From Burkholderiaceae bacterium (GTDB taxonomy: Bacteria > Pseudomonadota > Gammaproteobacteria > Burkholderiales > Burkholderiaceae_C): a stretch of DNA of 64,000 bases. Of the stretch, positions 35,738 to 45,853 are shown piece by piece (position 1 is the stretch's first letter; every line of letters starts with the position of its first letter). Below the pieces are notes generated by a model, which saw nothing but the letters and a program-made list of their open reading frames with translations, was not told the origin of the DNA and did no database searches. The DNA lies in contig JAMLIT010000006.1 in NCBI GenBank assembly GCA_023954035.1, forward strand, positions 27,924 to 91,923. The letters are read 5' to 3'. Position numbers and translations under genes: made by a program.

Positions 35738-37123
35738 TTAAGACAGCTTTGATGCATCGGCTGGCGCCTTTGCGTCCGGTCCAGGCACCGGCCTCAGGCC
35801 ACGCCAGGCGGCTGCACCTTCTCCGGCGACCCATCCGCTCGCAAGGCACGCGGTCAGCAGGTAGCCGCCTGTGGGAGCCTCCCAATCGAGCATCTCGCCA
35901 CAGCAAAAAACACCGGGCCGGCGCAACAGCATGAGGCGCTCGTTCAGCTCCTCCAGCGCGAGGCCGCCCGCAGTGCTGATGGCCTCGGCCACCGGACGTG
36001 CGGCGCGCAGCGTCAATGGCAATGCCTTGATCGCTGCCGCCAGCTCGGTCGGGCTTGCCATTTGCTCCTTGCTCAGCAGTTCGTGCAGCAAGCCTGTCTT
36101 CACTCCAGCCAAACCCAAACGGCTCTTGAGGTGGCTGGACAAGGAGCGCGCACCCCGTGGATGCGTGATCTCGGCAAGAACGCGCTCAGCGCTATGGTCC
36201 GGCAACAGATCCAGATGCAAGGTGGCCACGCGCTTGCGGGCAATCTCCTCGCGCAATCGGGCCGAAACCGCGTAGATAAGACTGCCCTCCACCCCGGTCG
36301 CCGTCACCACGAACTCGCCGCGCCGGGAAAAGCGTGCTCCTGTCGAATCGGTGAAGTGCAAGTCGACCGACTTGAGCGCAGCGCCTGCATGCCGCTCGGC
36401 AAAGTGCGGCGTCCACCCGCCGGGTGCAACGTCCCCCTGACCGATCAGCTCTCTCAAGAACTCGCGCCGGCTCTCGCCTTGCACTGCCTGTCCACCGACC
36501 ACGTCAAAACCGCAATTCGCGGGAGCCAGCGGTCGCACGCGCGTTCCATCGGCCGACAAGGCATCCACCCAGGCGCCGTCGGACCCCAGCTGTGGCCAGC
36601 TGGCGCCGCCCAACGCCAGCACCGTCGCGCCCGCCGCGACGCGCCAGGCGCCAGCGGCACCCTGAAACAACAGGGAGCCGTCGTCCGCCCAGCCATGCCA
36701 GCGTTGGCGCATGTGGAACTGCACGCCTGCACCGCGCAGACGCACCAGCCAGGCGCGAAGCAGCGGCGCTGCCTTCATGTGGACCGGGAACACGCGCCCC
36801 GAAGTGCCCACGAAGGTGTCGATGCCCAATCCCTGCGCCCAGGAGCGCACCTGATCGGGCCCAAAACGGGCAAGCCAGTGTGCCACCCACGGCGCGCGTT
36901 CTCCGTAGCGGGAAAGGAATGCGTCCGCCGGCTCGGAATGGGTCAGGTTCAGCCCCCCTCTTCCGGCCAAAAGGAACTTGCGCCCCACCGTAGGCATGGC
37001 ATCGACCAAGTGCACATGCCGCCCCGCGGCGGCAAGCTGCTGGGCCGCCATCAGGCCGGCAGGACCGCCGCCCACGACGACAGCGTCGTGCCTCGGCACC
37101 AAATCGTTCAGTTCTTGCAACAA
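35738..37123 (-). CDS. HI0933-like flavoprotein (TIGR03862-type)
   Basis: An FAD-dependent protein of the HI0933/YhiN family, 461 residues with a non-ATG (TTG) start, or about 453 if the GTG eight codons later is used. The Rossmann motif VVVGGGPAGLMAAQQLAAAG, the conserved GRKFLLAGRGGLNLTHSE, and near the C terminus FCCGEMLDWEAPTGGYLLTA define the family. The members' reaction is not firmly known. No ATG gives a plausible start, so the N terminus is uncertain. Confidence 0.78.
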   Translation of the reverse strand: MLQELNDLVPRHDAVVVGGGPAGLMAAQQLAAAGRHVHLVDAMPTVGRKFLLAGRGGLNLTHSEPADAFLSRYGERAPWVAHWLARFGPDQVRSWAQGLGIDTFVGTSGRVFPVHMKAAPLLRAWLVRLRGAGVQFHMRQRWHGWADDGSLLFQGAAGAWRVAAGATVLALGGASWPQLGSDGAWVDALSADGTRVRPLAPANCGFDVVGGQAVQGESRREFLRELIGQGDVAPGGWTPHFAERHAGAALKSVDLHFTDSTGARFSRRGEFVVTATGVEGSLIYAVSARLREEIARKRVATLHLDLLPDHSAERVLAEITHPRGARSLSSHLKSRLGLAGVKTGLLHELLSKEQMASPTELAAAIKALPLTLRAARPVAEAISTAGGLALEELNERLMLLRRPGVFCCGEMLDWEAPTGGYLLTACLASGWVAGEGAAAWRGLRPVPGPDAKAPADASKLS

Positions 37124-37253
37124 AGCTGCGGTCTTTCCATATCGTTTTTCGCTATGACAGTGATAGCGTCTTTCCTGGCGCGACGACGGAGCGTACGGTG
37201 CTTTCTGTCACAATGAAGGCACTGTATCTCTTACGCCTCGTCAAAGGAAAAGC

Positions 37254-37586
37254 ATGGCCAGCGACCTCATCAAACATCTCTCCGACGCCAGTTTTGAAAC
37301 CGACGTGCTGCAATCGAAAACGCCGGTCTTGGTGGACTATTGGGCCGAGTGGTGCGGACCCTGCAAAATGATTGCGCCCATTCTGGACGAAGTGGCCGCC
37401 AGCCACCAAGGCAAGCTGCAAGTGGCCAAGATGAACGTGGACGACAACCGCGAAGTACCCGCACGCTACGGCATACGTGGCATTCCCACGCTCATGCTGT
37501 TCAAGAACGGCGAGCTGGCGGCTACCAAGGTGGGCGCCATGAGCAAGGCGCAGCTGACCGCCTTCATTGAACAGCAACTGGCCTGA
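37254..37586 (+). CDS. trxA: thioredoxin
   Basis: Cytoplasmic thioredoxin of 110 residues. The redox site WCGPCK has Cys34 and Cys37, and the cis-proline loop reads [24 protein letters not shown] precedes the ATG. The gene sits directly before rho, the usual trxA-rho-rpmE order in this group. Confidence 0.97.
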   Translation: MASDLIKHLSDASFETDVLQSKTPVLVDYWAEWCGPCKMIAPILDEVAASHQGKLQVAKMNVDDNREVPARYGIRGIPTLMLFKNGELAATKVGAMSKAQLTAFIEQQLA

Positions 37587-37817
37587 GTCACACCCCGGCG
37601 CATGTTCGGACCCGGGGCAACCGGGCCGGCCGGGCAAGGCACCCGATCCCGGCGCCGCGCCGGACTCATTTTTCCTGTCATAATTCCTTCTGCTCATTGC
37701 ATCGCAGGCTCCTGCGATCGGTTCGAGCCCTTTCGGACATGCCAAGCCCGCGTTCCGTGGCCCTTCTGGCATCCTGCCCTCCCCCTGATTCATACCACTC
37801 CGCCCAGGAGTCTCTCC

Positions 37818-39080
37818 ATGCACCTTAATGAACTCAAGGCACTGCACGTGTCCGAAGTCCTGAAGCAGGCCGAAGCGCTTGAGATCGAAAACGGCGGCCG
37901 CATGCGCAAGCAGGAGCTCATGTTCGCCATCATCAAGAAGCGCGCCAAGGCGGGCGAGCAGATTTTTGCCGACGGCGTGCTGGAGATCCTGCCCGATGGG
38001 TTTGGTTTCCTGCGCAGCCCGGACACGAGCTACACCGCGAGCACCGACGACATCTACATCTCGCCCAGCCAGGTGCGGCGCTTCAACCTGCACACCGGTG
38101 ACATGATCGAGGGCGAGGTGCGCACCCCCAAGGATGGCGAGCGCTACTTTGCGCTCACCAAGCTCGACAAGGTCAACGACGGCCCGCCCGAGCAGAACAA
38201 GCACAAGGTGATGTTCGAGAACCTCACTCCGCTGTTCCCCAAGGAACACATGCGGCTGGAGCGCGACATCAAGAGCGAAGAAAACATCACCGGCCGCATC
38301 ATCGACATCATTGCCCCGATTGGCCGCGGCCAGCGCGCGCTGATCGTCGCACCCCCCAAGAGCGGCAAGACGGTGATGATGCAGCACATCGCCCACGCCA
38401 TCACCACCAACCACCCGGACGTTGCCCTGATCGTCCTGCTGATCGACGAGCGCCCCGAGGAAGTGACGGAAATGCAGCGCTCGGTGAAGGGCGAGGTCAT
38501 CGCCTCCACCTTCGACGAGCCGGCCGCGCGCCACGTGCACGTGGCCGAGATGGTGATCGAGCGCGCCAAGCGCCTGGTCGAGCTCAAGAAGGACGTGGTG
38601 ATCCTGCTCGACTCCATCACCCGCCTGGCCCGCGCCTACAACAACGTGGTGCCCTCCTCCGGCAAGGTGCTCACCGGCGGCGTGGATTCCAACGCGCTGC
38701 AGCGCCCCAAGCGCTTCTTCGGCGCCGCGCGCAAGGTGGAGGAAGGTGGCTCACTCACCATCATTGCCACGGCGCTGGTCGATACCGGCAGCCGCATGGA
38801 CGAGGTGATCTTTGAAGAATTCAAGGGCACAGGCAACTGCGAAATCCACCTGAACCGCCGCCTGTATGAAAAACGCGTGTTCCCCGCCATCGAACTCAAC
38901 AAGAGCGGCACACGCCGCGAGGAACTGCTGCTCACGCCCGAAATCCTCCAGAAGACGCGCATCCTTCGCCAGCTCATGTACAACATGGACGAAATGGAGT
39001 CCATGGAGCTCATGATCAAGAACATGCGTGCCACCAAGAGCAACGTCGAGTTCTTCGACATGATGCGCCGCGGTGGATAA
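37818..39080 (+). CDS. rho: transcription termination factor Rho
   Basis: Rho is the hexameric RNA helicase of factor-dependent termination. The start ([19 protein letters not shown]) follows CAGGAG; the open extension upstream is not Rho-like. The cold-shock RNA-binding domain is at about 50-125 ([13 protein letters not shown]); Walker A APPKSGKT has Lys184 as in E. coli; [26 protein letters not shown] and the Q/R loops [17 protein letters not shown] follow. The length of 420 residues is normal. The 230-base leader after trxA could hold autoregulatory sites, but none is recognisable. Confidence 0.97.
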   Translation: MHLNELKALHVSEVLKQAEALEIENGGRMRKQELMFAIIKKRAKAGEQIFADGVLEILPDGFGFLRSPDTSYTASTDDIYISPSQVRRFNLHTGDMIEGEVRTPKDGERYFALTKLDKVNDGPPEQNKHKVMFENLTPLFPKEHMRLERDIKSEENITGRIIDIIAPIGRGQRALIVAPPKSGKTVMMQHIAHAITTNHPDVALIVLLIDERPEEVTEMQRSVKGEVIASTFDEPAARHVHVAEMVIERAKRLVELKKDVVILLDSITRLARAYNNVVPSSGKVLTGGVDSNALQRPKRFFGAARKVEEGGSLTIIATALVDTGSRMDEVIFEEFKGTGNCEIHLNRRLYEKRVFPAIELNKSGTRREELLLTPEILQKTRILRQLMYNMDEMESMELMIKNMRATKSNVEFFDMMRRGG

Positions 39081-39158
39081 AGCTATAATTGCGGGCTTTT
39101 TTGTGGAAAGTAGGTCAGATGGTCTGGCCCGGCTCCCACAGCGACTCGAAAGAAGATC

Positions 39159-39416
39159 ATGAAAGACGGAATTCACCCCAACTACCGCGAAGTCTGCTTC
39201 CAGGACATGTCCAACGGCTTCAAGTTCGTCACGCGCTCGTGCGTGAATGCCAAGGAAATGGTCAAGATGGAGGATGGTCGCGAATTGCCTCTGGTCAAGC
39301 TTGAAACCACCAGCGAGTCGCACCCCTTCTACACCGGCACGCAGAAGTCGGTCGACAACATGGGTGGCCGTGTGGAGCGCTTCCGCAACCGTTTCGGCAA
39401 GACGACGGCAAAGTAA
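39159..39416 (+). CDS. rpmE2: 50S ribosomal protein L31 type B
   Basis: An 85-residue L31. It begins [17 protein letters not shown] and lacks the CxxC zinc pairs of the A type, so it is the zinc-independent form that many bacteria use under zinc limitation. The KTTAK end and [19 protein letters not shown] are typical. It follows rho and is closed by a good terminator. No Zur-like operator is apparent upstream. Confidence 0.95.
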   Translation: MKDGIHPNYREVCFQDMSNGFKFVTRSCVNAKEMVKMEDGRELPLVKLETTSESHPFYTGTQKSVDNMGGRVERFRNRFGKTTAK

Positions 39417-39466
39417 GCGCTGCGGGTACAAGGCCCCTGCACGCGCCAGTGCCCTCGCACGCATCC

Positions 39467-39499
39467 AAAGGCAGCCCGGGAAACCGCGCTGCCTTTTTG
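39467..39499 (+). terminator. terminator after rpmE2
   Basis: AAAGGCAGC ... GCTGCCTTTTTG: six to eight pairs with a T-run, about 50 bases past the L31 stop, ending the trxA-rho-rpmE2 group. Confidence 0.8.
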
Positions 39500-39540
39500 T
39501 TTGAAACCATGCTTTGCCGCGACCCGCAACCCGACTTCGC

Positions 39541-41247
39541 GTGAACCGCCCGACTCCCGCCATCGTTCCCCGCAGCGCCGTGCGACCTTTGCCTCGCTGG
39601 GCTTTGCTGCTGCTCTGTGCGGCCTACGTCCTGCCGGGCTTCATTGGCCGGGACCCCTGGCGGGGAGCAGACGTCACGGCGTACGGCTACATGCTGCAAC
39701 TGGCGGGCGGGCATACACCTTGGCTGGCGCCGCTGCTGGGGGGGCTGGCGCCCGAATCTGACGGCCTGCTGCCGTATTGGCTGGGCGCGTGGACCATGCA
39801 AGCGACCCAGGCTTTCCTGCCTTCGGTGCTTGCTACGCGCATCCCGTTTGCGCTGCTGTTGGTGCTCACCCTGTGGGCCACCTGGTGGGCGATTTACGTA
39901 TTGGCGCGCAGCCCGGGGGCGCAGCCGGTAGCCTTTGCATTTGGCGGCGAAGCATCGCCTTCCGATTACGCCCGCGCGATTGCTGATGGTGGCCTTCTCG
40001 CCTTGCTTGCCAGCCTCGGGCTGGCCCAGCCAGCCCATGAGACATCGGCCTATCTCACGCAACTGTGCGGCACGGCATTGGTGTTCTACGGTCTCGCAGC
40101 CATGCCACGGCATCGGTGGCGGCCCTGGCTGGCCCTTGGCGTGGGATTGCCTGGCCTGGTACTGAGCGGGGCACCGGTTTTGGCAGTGCTCTACGGCGCC
40201 GGGGGCACCGTGCTGCGTCTCTGGGACGGGGACGAGCGGCGGCCGGGTGCCGCGGCCGTGCGCGGGGCGGCTCTGGCCCTTGGGCTGCTGACGCTGGCGA
40301 CGGCACTGCTCGCCTGGCAACTGGGCCTGTGGGAGCGGCGCGTGTCCTGGCCCGATTTTGAAAAGGAAGCACGCAGCCTGGCGCGCTTGCTGCTGTGGTT
40401 CACCTGGCCCGCCTGGCCGTTGGCCCTGTGGACGTTGTGGCGCTGGCGACGCCATGTTTTTGTCCTTCCATTGCAGCGACACCTGTGGCTGCCGCTGTGG
40501 TTTGCGCTCTGCGCCCTGATGGCGATGACGGTCTCGCGCCCGGCCGATCGTGCGCTGCTGCTGGGGCTTCCGGCGCTGGCGGCACTGGCGGCATTCGCCT
40601 TGCCGACACTCAAGCGCAGCGTGTCGGCGCTGATCGACTGGTTCACGCTGCTGTTCTTCACGGCATCGGCGATTGCCATCTGGGTCATCTGGGTTTCCAC
40701 CCAGACCGGTTTTCCGGCCAAGCCCGCGGCCAACGTGGCAAAGTTGGCACAAGGCTTCATTCCGCAATTTTCCACACTTGCCTTCGCGGTGGCGTTGGCG
40801 GCAACGGCCGCCTGGTGCGCCGTGGTGGCCTGGCGCACCGGGCGCAACCAAAGCGCTCTTTGGAAGACCCTGGTTCTGCCGGCGGCCGGCACGACCTTGT
40901 GCTGGCTGCTGCTCACCACGCTGTGGCTGCCCATGCTGAACTACGCGCGCAGCGACGCACCTCAGGTGCGATCCGTCATGGCGCTCATCAACGGGTCGCC
41001 CTGCGTGCACGTGCTGGGCCTGGACCAAGGCCAGTTTGCCGCGCTGCAGGTGTTTGGGAGCGTCGTGACGCGTCCGTTGACGGCTGCCGCACCCACATGC
41101 CCCTGGCTGCTCGTGGCCGACGATGCACCCAGGCCCGCCCTGCGCCGCAGTCCACCCGACGAAAAGGAATGGGCCTTTGCGGCTCGCATCGGGCGACCCA
41201 CCGACAGGAGCGATGCGCTGGTGGTGTACCGGCGCGTGCCGCGCTAA
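39541..41247 (+). CDS. ArnT-like membrane glycosyltransferase (GT83-like)
   Basis: A polytopic protein of 568 residues with about 11-12 hydrophobic helices. The short N-terminal loop after the first helix reads FIGRDPWRGADVTAYGYML, matching the catalytic acidic-loop arrangement of ArnT/PMT-type glycosyltransferases that use polyprenyl-phosphate sugars. A C-terminal soluble part (about 470-568) ends VVYRRVPR. Start taken as GTG (NRPTPAIVPRSAV), as no ATG suits. The acceptor is unknown. It ends one base from the convergent phoR stop. Confidence 0.65.
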   Translation: MNRPTPAIVPRSAVRPLPRWALLLLCAAYVLPGFIGRDPWRGADVTAYGYMLQLAGGHTPWLAPLLGGLAPESDGLLPYWLGAWTMQATQAFLPSVLATRIPFALLLVLTLWATWWAIYVLARSPGAQPVAFAFGGEASPSDYARAIADGGLLALLASLGLAQPAHETSAYLTQLCGTALVFYGLAAMPRHRWRPWLALGVGLPGLVLSGAPVLAVLYGAGGTVLRLWDGDERRPGAAAVRGAALALGLLTLATALLAWQLGLWERRVSWPDFEKEARSLARLLLWFTWPAWPLALWTLWRWRRHVFVLPLQRHLWLPLWFALCALMAMTVSRPADRALLLGLPALAALAAFALPTLKRSVSALIDWFTLLFFTASAIAIWVIWVSTQTGFPAKPAANVAKLAQGFIPQFSTLAFAVALAATAAWCAVVAWRTGRNQSALWKTLVLPAAGTTLCWLLLTTLWLPMLNYARSDAPQVRSVMALINGSPCVHVLGLDQGQFAALQVFGSVVTRPLTAAAPTCPWLLVADDAPRPALRRSPPDEKEWAFAARIGRPTDRSDALVVYRRVPR

Positions 41248-41248
41248 G

Positions 41249-42577
41249 TCAACAAAAACCCGCGCGCCGCAGCCGCAAGGCGGGAAAGCGGATGCTGAAG
41301 TTCGATCCCTTTCCAGGCGTGCTCTCGACCACCAATTGCGCGCCGTGGCGCTGCACCACATGTTTCACGATGGCGAGCCCCAACCCTGTTCCGCCGGTGT
41401 CGCGCGAGCGGCTGCGGTCCACCCGATAGAAACGCTCGGTAACGCGCGGCAAGTGCTCGGCCTCAATACCTGGGCCGGTGTCGCGCACGCTGAACACGGC
41501 GTCGCCATCGGGCTGCCACGCCCATTGCACTTCAATGCTGCCATCAGCGGGCGTGTAACGCACTGCATTGCCGACCAGGTTGGACAACGCGCTGTGCAGT
41601 TCGGCGGCGCCCCCGGCAATCTCGCCCGCATCTTCTGGCGCTGAAAATCTGGGGAAGCGCAAGACATGCTGCCGCCCCATCACTGCGGCCAAGGCTGTGG
41701 CTTCCTGTTCGCAGCGCTCCAGGAGCGGCGCCACCGGCAGCCACTGCGCCAAGCCCGGCGGCGGGCTGGCCTCCAGCCGGGAAAGCGCCAACAGCCCCTC
41801 GACCACGCGCTGCATGCGCTGGGCTTGCTGCGCCATCAGCGCCAGGTAGCGTGACTGCTCCTGCGCCTCCAGCGGCAGGGTTTGCAGCGTCTCGACAAAG
41901 CCGGCCAGCACGGTCAGAGGCGTGCGAATTTCGTGCGAAACGTTGGCGACAAAGTCGCGCCGCATGGCTTCGGCCTGCTCCGCCGCCGTGACATCGCGCG
42001 TGAGCATGAGCTTCTGTCCCGCGCCATAGGCGCACAGCTGGATGGACATCCGCGCCGCCCGTCCATCGCTCTGACCATAGGTGGTGATGACCAGCTCACG
42101 CAACCAATCGCCACCAGCCAGATAGGCTGCGAAATCGGGGTCGCGCAGCAGGTTGCCAATGAACTGCTCGGCGTCCCGTTGGGCGTCGATGGACAGGTGC
42201 AGCGCGGCGTTGTGGTTGCACCAGACGATGCGGGATTTGTCGTCCAGCAGCAGTACGCCGTTGGGCGTGGCCTGGAGGGCGTCCAACATGTCGCCCAGTC
42301 GCTGCCTGCTCTCACTGGCGTGCTGTTCATGCAGCCGCACGAGGCGCTGCACGCGATCTACCGCTTCGCCCCAAACGCCGACGCGCGCTGGCACCGCGCC
42401 TGGCGGCGCATCGCGCAGCCAACGCAGAACGCGCCCCGCCCGCATCAGGTCGACCAGGAACCACAGCCAGACGACAGCCGCCGCCCCCGCCACCGCGCCC
42501 CAGGCGCCATGCAGGGCGAACCCCATGCCCGCGCCCAGCAACTGGGCGGCAAGAAAGATCAGCGAGCGGGTCCACAT
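41249..42577 (-). CDS. phoR: phosphate regulon sensor histidine kinase PhoR
   Basis: PhoR senses Pst status and phosphorylates PhoB. Two N-terminal membrane segments (about 5-43), a PAS domain (about 95-195), the HisKA helix with phospho-acceptor His215 in FVANVSHEIRTPL, and an HATPase domain with NLVGNAVRYTPADG, RDTGPGIEAEHLPRVTERFYR and GTGLGLAIVKHVVQRH are all present. The length of 442 is typical. A 100-base gap holding a dispersed repeat separates it from phoB, so its expression may be partly uncoupled. Confidence 0.95.
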   Translation of the reverse strand: MWTRSLIFLAAQLLGAGMGFALHGAWGAVAGAAAVVWLWFLVDLMRAGRVLRWLRDAPPGAVPARVGVWGEAVDRVQRLVRLHEQHASESRQRLGDMLDALQATPNGVLLLDDKSRIVWCNHNAALHLSIDAQRDAEQFIGNLLRDPDFAAYLAGGDWLRELVITTYGQSDGRAARMSIQLCAYGAGQKLMLTRDVTAAEQAEAMRRDFVANVSHEIRTPLTVLAGFVETLQTLPLEAQEQSRYLALMAQQAQRMQRVVEGLLALSRLEASPPPGLAQWLPVAPLLERCEQEATALAAVMGRQHVLRFPRFSAPEDAGEIAGGAAELHSALSNLVGNAVRYTPADGSIEVQWAWQPDGDAVFSVRDTGPGIEAEHLPRVTERFYRVDRSRSRDTGGTGLGLAIVKHVVQRHGAQLVVESTPGKGSNFSIRFPALRLRRAGFC

Positions 42578-42615
42578 GGGCGGCTGTAAAAACAGGAAAA
42601 AATACAGTGAAAATG

Positions 42616-42663
42616 GCCTCTAGCGCTTATTGCATAAGCGCTAACAGCTATCAATTCAGGAGA
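42616..42663 (-). repeat. 48-bp dispersed repeat, copy 5 (between phoB and phoR)
   Basis: Minus strand ...ATAGCT, 17 bases, AAGCGCTAGAGGC; the first GCTAT is lost. Unlike most intergenic copies it sits inside an operon, between phoB and phoR, where it could fold as a hairpin and tune downstream expression. Confidence 0.8.
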
Positions 42664-42677
42664 AAAACACTGCCACG

Positions 42678-43397
42678 TCATGGCGGCTCGGCCCGCACAC
42701 CGGCCTGACCCGCCTGAGCGGTGAACCGGTAGCCGGCGCCGCGCACCGTCTCCACCATAGCGCTCGCGCTGCCCAGCGCCTCGCGCAGGCGCTTGACGTG
42801 CACGTCCACCGTGCGCTCCTCGATGAATACGTGGTCGCCCCACACTTTGTCGAGCAACTGCGCGCGTGCATGCACGCGCTCCGGGTGCGCCATCAGGTAG
42901 CGCAGCAGCTTGAATTCGGTCGGGCCGATGCGCAGTTCCTTGCCCTGAAAGCTCAAGCGGTGCGCTGCCGCATCAAGCCGCAGGCCGCCCGCCTCCAGCG
43001 CTTCGCTCGTTTGCTCGGGCGCGCGGCGGCGCAGCACGGCACGGATGCGCGCCAGCAGTTCTTGCGTGGAAAAGGGCTTGGTGATGTAGTCGTCGGCACC
43101 CGCATCGAGGCCGGCGACCTTGTCCGGCTCGTCGCCACGTGCCGTGAGGATGAGAATGGGAACGGCGCGCGTGCGCGCCTGCGCGCGCCACTTGCGCGCG
43201 AGCTGCAGGCCGCTCTGGCCGGGCAGCATCCAGTCGAGCAGGATGACATCGGGCAACACCGCGTCCAATTCGCGCTGGGCGCTGGGACCGTCTTCGACCC
43301 ACACAGACTCAAAGCCGTTGTGGCGCAGATTCACGGCAATCAGTTCGGCAATCGCGGGCTCGTCCTCGACCACCAGCACTCTGGGCAAATAGGCCAT
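42678..43397 (-). CDS. phoB: phosphate regulon response regulator PhoB
   Basis: An OmpR-family response regulator of 239 residues. The receiver acidic pair is at 11-12, the phospho-acceptor Asp55 is in VILLDWMLPG, and Lys107 is in YITKPF; the C-terminal winged helix carries LDKVWGDHVFIEERTVDVHVKRLREAL. The ATG overlaps the phoU stop by one base (TGATG). It binds Pho boxes such as the one upstream of pstS. Confidence 0.96.
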   Translation of the reverse strand: MAYLPRVLVVEDEPAIAELIAVNLRHNGFESVWVEDGPSAQRELDAVLPDVILLDWMLPGQSGLQLARKWRAQARTRAVPILILTARGDEPDKVAGLDAGADDYITKPFSTQELLARIRAVLRRRAPEQTSEALEAGGLRLDAAAHRLSFQGKELRIGPTEFKLLRYLMAHPERVHARAQLLDKVWGDHVFIEERTVDVHVKRLREALGSASAMVETVRGAGYRFTAQAGQAGVRAEPP

Positions 43398-44095
43398 CAA
43401 CGCAACACCGATTCAATGTCTTCGAGCGAGGTGTGACGTACGTCCGTTCCCTCAACCAGGTAAATGATGAGTTCGGCGACGTTTTTGGAGTGGTCACCAA
43501 TGCGCTCGATGGCCTTGGCGATGAACAGCAGATCAAGGCTGGGCGAGATGGTGCGCGGGTCTTCCATCATGTAGGTGATGAGTTTGCGCACGAAGCCATC
43601 GAACTCCTCGTCAATGAGGTCGTCCTCCTTGAGGATGGCCAGCGCCGCCCGGGTATCAAGCCGCGCAAACGCGTCCAGCGCCTTGTGCAGCAGGCCGGAT
43701 GCCAAGTCAGCCGCCACACGCAGATCCGTCGTGGGCAGGCTGCGTGGGGCGCCGGTCTCGATGATGGAGCGCACCATGCGCGCCATCTTGCTGGCCTCGT
43801 CCCCCATGCGCTCCAGGTTGGCGGTGGCCTTGGAGAACGCCATCAACAGGCGCAGGTCGCGCGCGGTGGGTTGGCGGCGCGCAATGATGGTGGAAAGCTC
43901 GCGATCGATGTCCACTTCAAGCGCGTTGACGCGCGTCTCCAGCGCGGCCACCGTCTCCACAGCCTCCAGGCTGAACTGCGACAGCGCGCGAATGGCGTGG
44001 CCGATTTGCGATTCGACCAGCCCGCCGAGTTCCATCACCCGGGCCGATACGGTATTGAGTTCGGCGTCGAACTGCGAAGAAAGGTGCTTTTGCAT
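43397..44095 (-). CDS. phoU: phosphate transport regulator PhoU
   Basis: PhoU links the Pst transporter to PhoR and represses the regulon at high phosphate. The 232-residue protein is two three-helix bundles with the repeated metal-binding motif, seen as ANLERMGDEASKMA and KAIERIGDHSKNVAE. It lies 15 bases after pstB, in the order pstSCAB-phoU-phoB-phoR. Confidence 0.96.
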   Translation of the reverse strand: MQKHLSSQFDAELNTVSARVMELGGLVESQIGHAIRALSQFSLEAVETVAALETRVNALEVDIDRELSTIIARRQPTARDLRLLMAFSKATANLERMGDEASKMARMVRSIIETGAPRSLPTTDLRVAADLASGLLHKALDAFARLDTRAALAILKEDDLIDEEFDGFVRKLITYMMEDPRTISPSLDLLFIAKAIERIGDHSKNVAELIIYLVEGTDVRHTSLEDIESVLR

Positions 44096-44110
44096 GTTGA
44101 ACGCTTTCGC

Positions 44111-44935
44111 TTAGCCGAAACGGCCGGTGATGTAGTCCTCTGTCTCGCTGCGCGCTGGCTTGACGAACAGTTGCTCGGTTTCACCAAACTCGATCAGCTC
44201 GCCGAGGTACATGTAGGCGGTGTAATCACTGCAGCGCGCGGCCTGCTGCATGTTGTGCGTGACGATGACCACGGTGTAGTCCGTTTTCAGTTCGGCAATC
44301 AGCTCTTCGATTTTGGCAGTGGAAATCGGATCGAGCGCCGAGCACGGCTCATCGAGCAGCAGCACTTCGGGCTTGATGGCAATACCGCGCGCAATGCACA
44401 AGCGCTGCTGCTGCCCGCCCGAGAGGCTGGCGCCGCTTTGGTGCAGCTTGTCGCGCACCTCTGTCCAGAGCGCCGCCTTGCGCAGTGCCCACTCCACGCG
44501 CTCGTCCATCTCCGGGGCGCTCAGACTGTCAAACAGCTTCACGCCAAAGGCAATGTTGTCGTAAATCGACATGGGGAATGGCGTGGGCTTCTGGAACACC
44601 ATGCCGACCTTGGCGCGCAGCAGGGCGACGTCCTGCTTGCTGGTGAGCAGGTTCTCGCCATCGAGCAAAATTTCGCCCTCGGCGCGCTGCTCGGGGTAGA
44701 GCTCGAACATGCGGTTGAAGGTGCGCAGCAAGGTGGATTTTCCGCAGCCCGAAGGCCCGATGAAGGCCGTCACCTTGTTTTCCGGGATTTCGAGGTTGAT
44801 GGACCTGAGTGCATGGAACTTGCCGTAATAGAAGTTCAGGTTGCGCACTGTAATCTTGGGCTGGGTGCGGGATAGAGACGGGACCGCCGGGGCGCTGGCG
44901 CTCCTGGCGGCGGGGGCAAACGGGGTGTCGGGCAT
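44111..44935 (-). CDS. pstB: phosphate ABC transporter ATP-binding protein PstB
   Basis: PstB powers phosphate import. Walker [21 protein letters not shown]-loop [16 protein letters not shown], signature [15 protein letters not shown], Walker [14 protein letters not shown] and switch His in [13 protein letters not shown] are intact. I start at [13 protein letters not shown]; a GTG 11 codons upstream (after AAGG) is an alternative. The N-terminal 25 residues are an unusual Ala/Pro/Ser-rich extension. Confidence 0.95.
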   Translation of the reverse strand: MPDTPFAPAARSASAPAVPSLSRTQPKITVRNLNFYYGKFHALRSINLEIPENKVTAFIGPSGCGKSTLLRTFNRMFELYPEQRAEGEILLDGENLLTSKQDVALLRAKVGMVFQKPTPFPMSIYDNIAFGVKLFDSLSAPEMDERVEWALRKAALWTEVRDKLHQSGASLSGGQQQRLCIARGIAIKPEVLLLDEPCSALDPISTAKIEELIAELKTDYTVVIVTHNMQQAARCSDYTAYMYLGELIEFGETEQLFVKPARSETEDYITGRFG

Positions 44936-44971
44936 GGGTGTGGTGAAGTGTGGCGGGCTGCGCTGCACGCC

Positions 44972-45853
44972 TTATCTGGCACGCGTGAGGACACGCGCAA
45001 CGATGTTGAGGGCCAATACAGCCATGGTGATGAGGAACACCCCCGCCCAGGCGAGCTTTTGCCAGTTCTCGTACGGGCTCATGGCGAACTTGAAAATGGT
45101 CACTGGAAGGCTCGCCATGGGTTTGGACAGGTCCGCATTCCAGAACTGGTTGTTCAGCGCGGTGAACAACAGTGGCGCCGTCTCACCTGCAATGCGCGCC
45201 ACGGCCAGCAGCACGCCAGTGATCACCCCGGCGCGCGCGGCGCGCAGCGTAATCGACGAAATGACTTTCCACTTGGGCGCGCCGAGGGCATAGGCCGCTT
45301 CGCGCAGTCCCGCCGGCACCAGCAGCAGCATGTTCTCGGTGGTGCGGATGACCACCGGCACCACGATCAGGGCCAGCGCAAAGCCCCCTGCGTAGCCGGA
45401 AAAACTCTTCATGCGCGTCACCATCACGGTGTAGACGAACAGGCCGATCACGATGCTGGGCGCCGAAAGCAGGATGTCGTTCACAAAGCGCGTCACCTGC
45501 GCCAACGGGCCACGGGTGTCGTACTCCGACAGGTAAATGCCCGCCAGGATGCCGATGGGCGTGCCGACAAAGGTGGCCAGCGCCACCATGGTGAGCGAGC
45601 CAAAGATGGCGTTGGACAGGCCGCCCGCCTCGTTGGGCGGCGGCGTCATTTCGGTGAACAGCGCAAACGACAGACCCCCCAGGCCCAGGCGCAGCGTCTC
45701 CCACAAGATCCAGACCAGCCAGAAGACGCCGAACACCATGGCCAGCAGCGACAGTCCCAGCGCAATGCGGTTCACACGTTTGCGCCGGGCAAACCGCGCG
45801 GCCCGTGCAGCGCTCAGGTCGGCTGCCGAAATCAATCTTTGCGAGCTGCTCAT
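44972..45853 (-). CDS. pstA: phosphate ABC transporter permease PstA
   Basis: Inner-membrane permease of 293 residues with six membrane segments and the EAA-loop region [23 protein letters not shown] that docks PstB. The ATG overlaps the pstC stop by four bases (ATGA), so the two permease subunits are made together. Confidence 0.95.
   Translation of the reverse strand: MSSSQRLISAADLSAARAARFARRKRVNRIALGLSLLAMVFGVFWLVWILWETLRLGLGGLSFALFTEMTPPPNEAGGLSNAIFGSLTMVALATFVGTPIGILAGIYLSEYDTRGPLAQVTRFVNDILLSAPSIVIGLFVYTVMVTRMKSFSGYAGGFALALIVVPVVIRTTENMLLLVPAGLREAAYALGAPKWKVISSITLRAARAGVITGVLLAVARIAGETAPLLFTALNNQFWNADLSKPMASLPVTIFKFAMSPYENWQKLAWAGVFLITMAVLALNIVARVLTRAR

Noticed and set aside
37625-37680. 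GC-rich inverted repeat after trxA as a terminator
   Set aside because: The stem has a very small loop and the T-run is six bases away; rho probably shares the trxA transcript, so I do not list it.
39295-41361. Minus-strand open frame of 688 codons opposite the ArnT-like gene
   Set aside because: It mirrors a GC-rich membrane protein gene, is rich in Gln/Arg/Gly low-complexity sequence and has no domain; the plus-strand frame has clear membrane helices.
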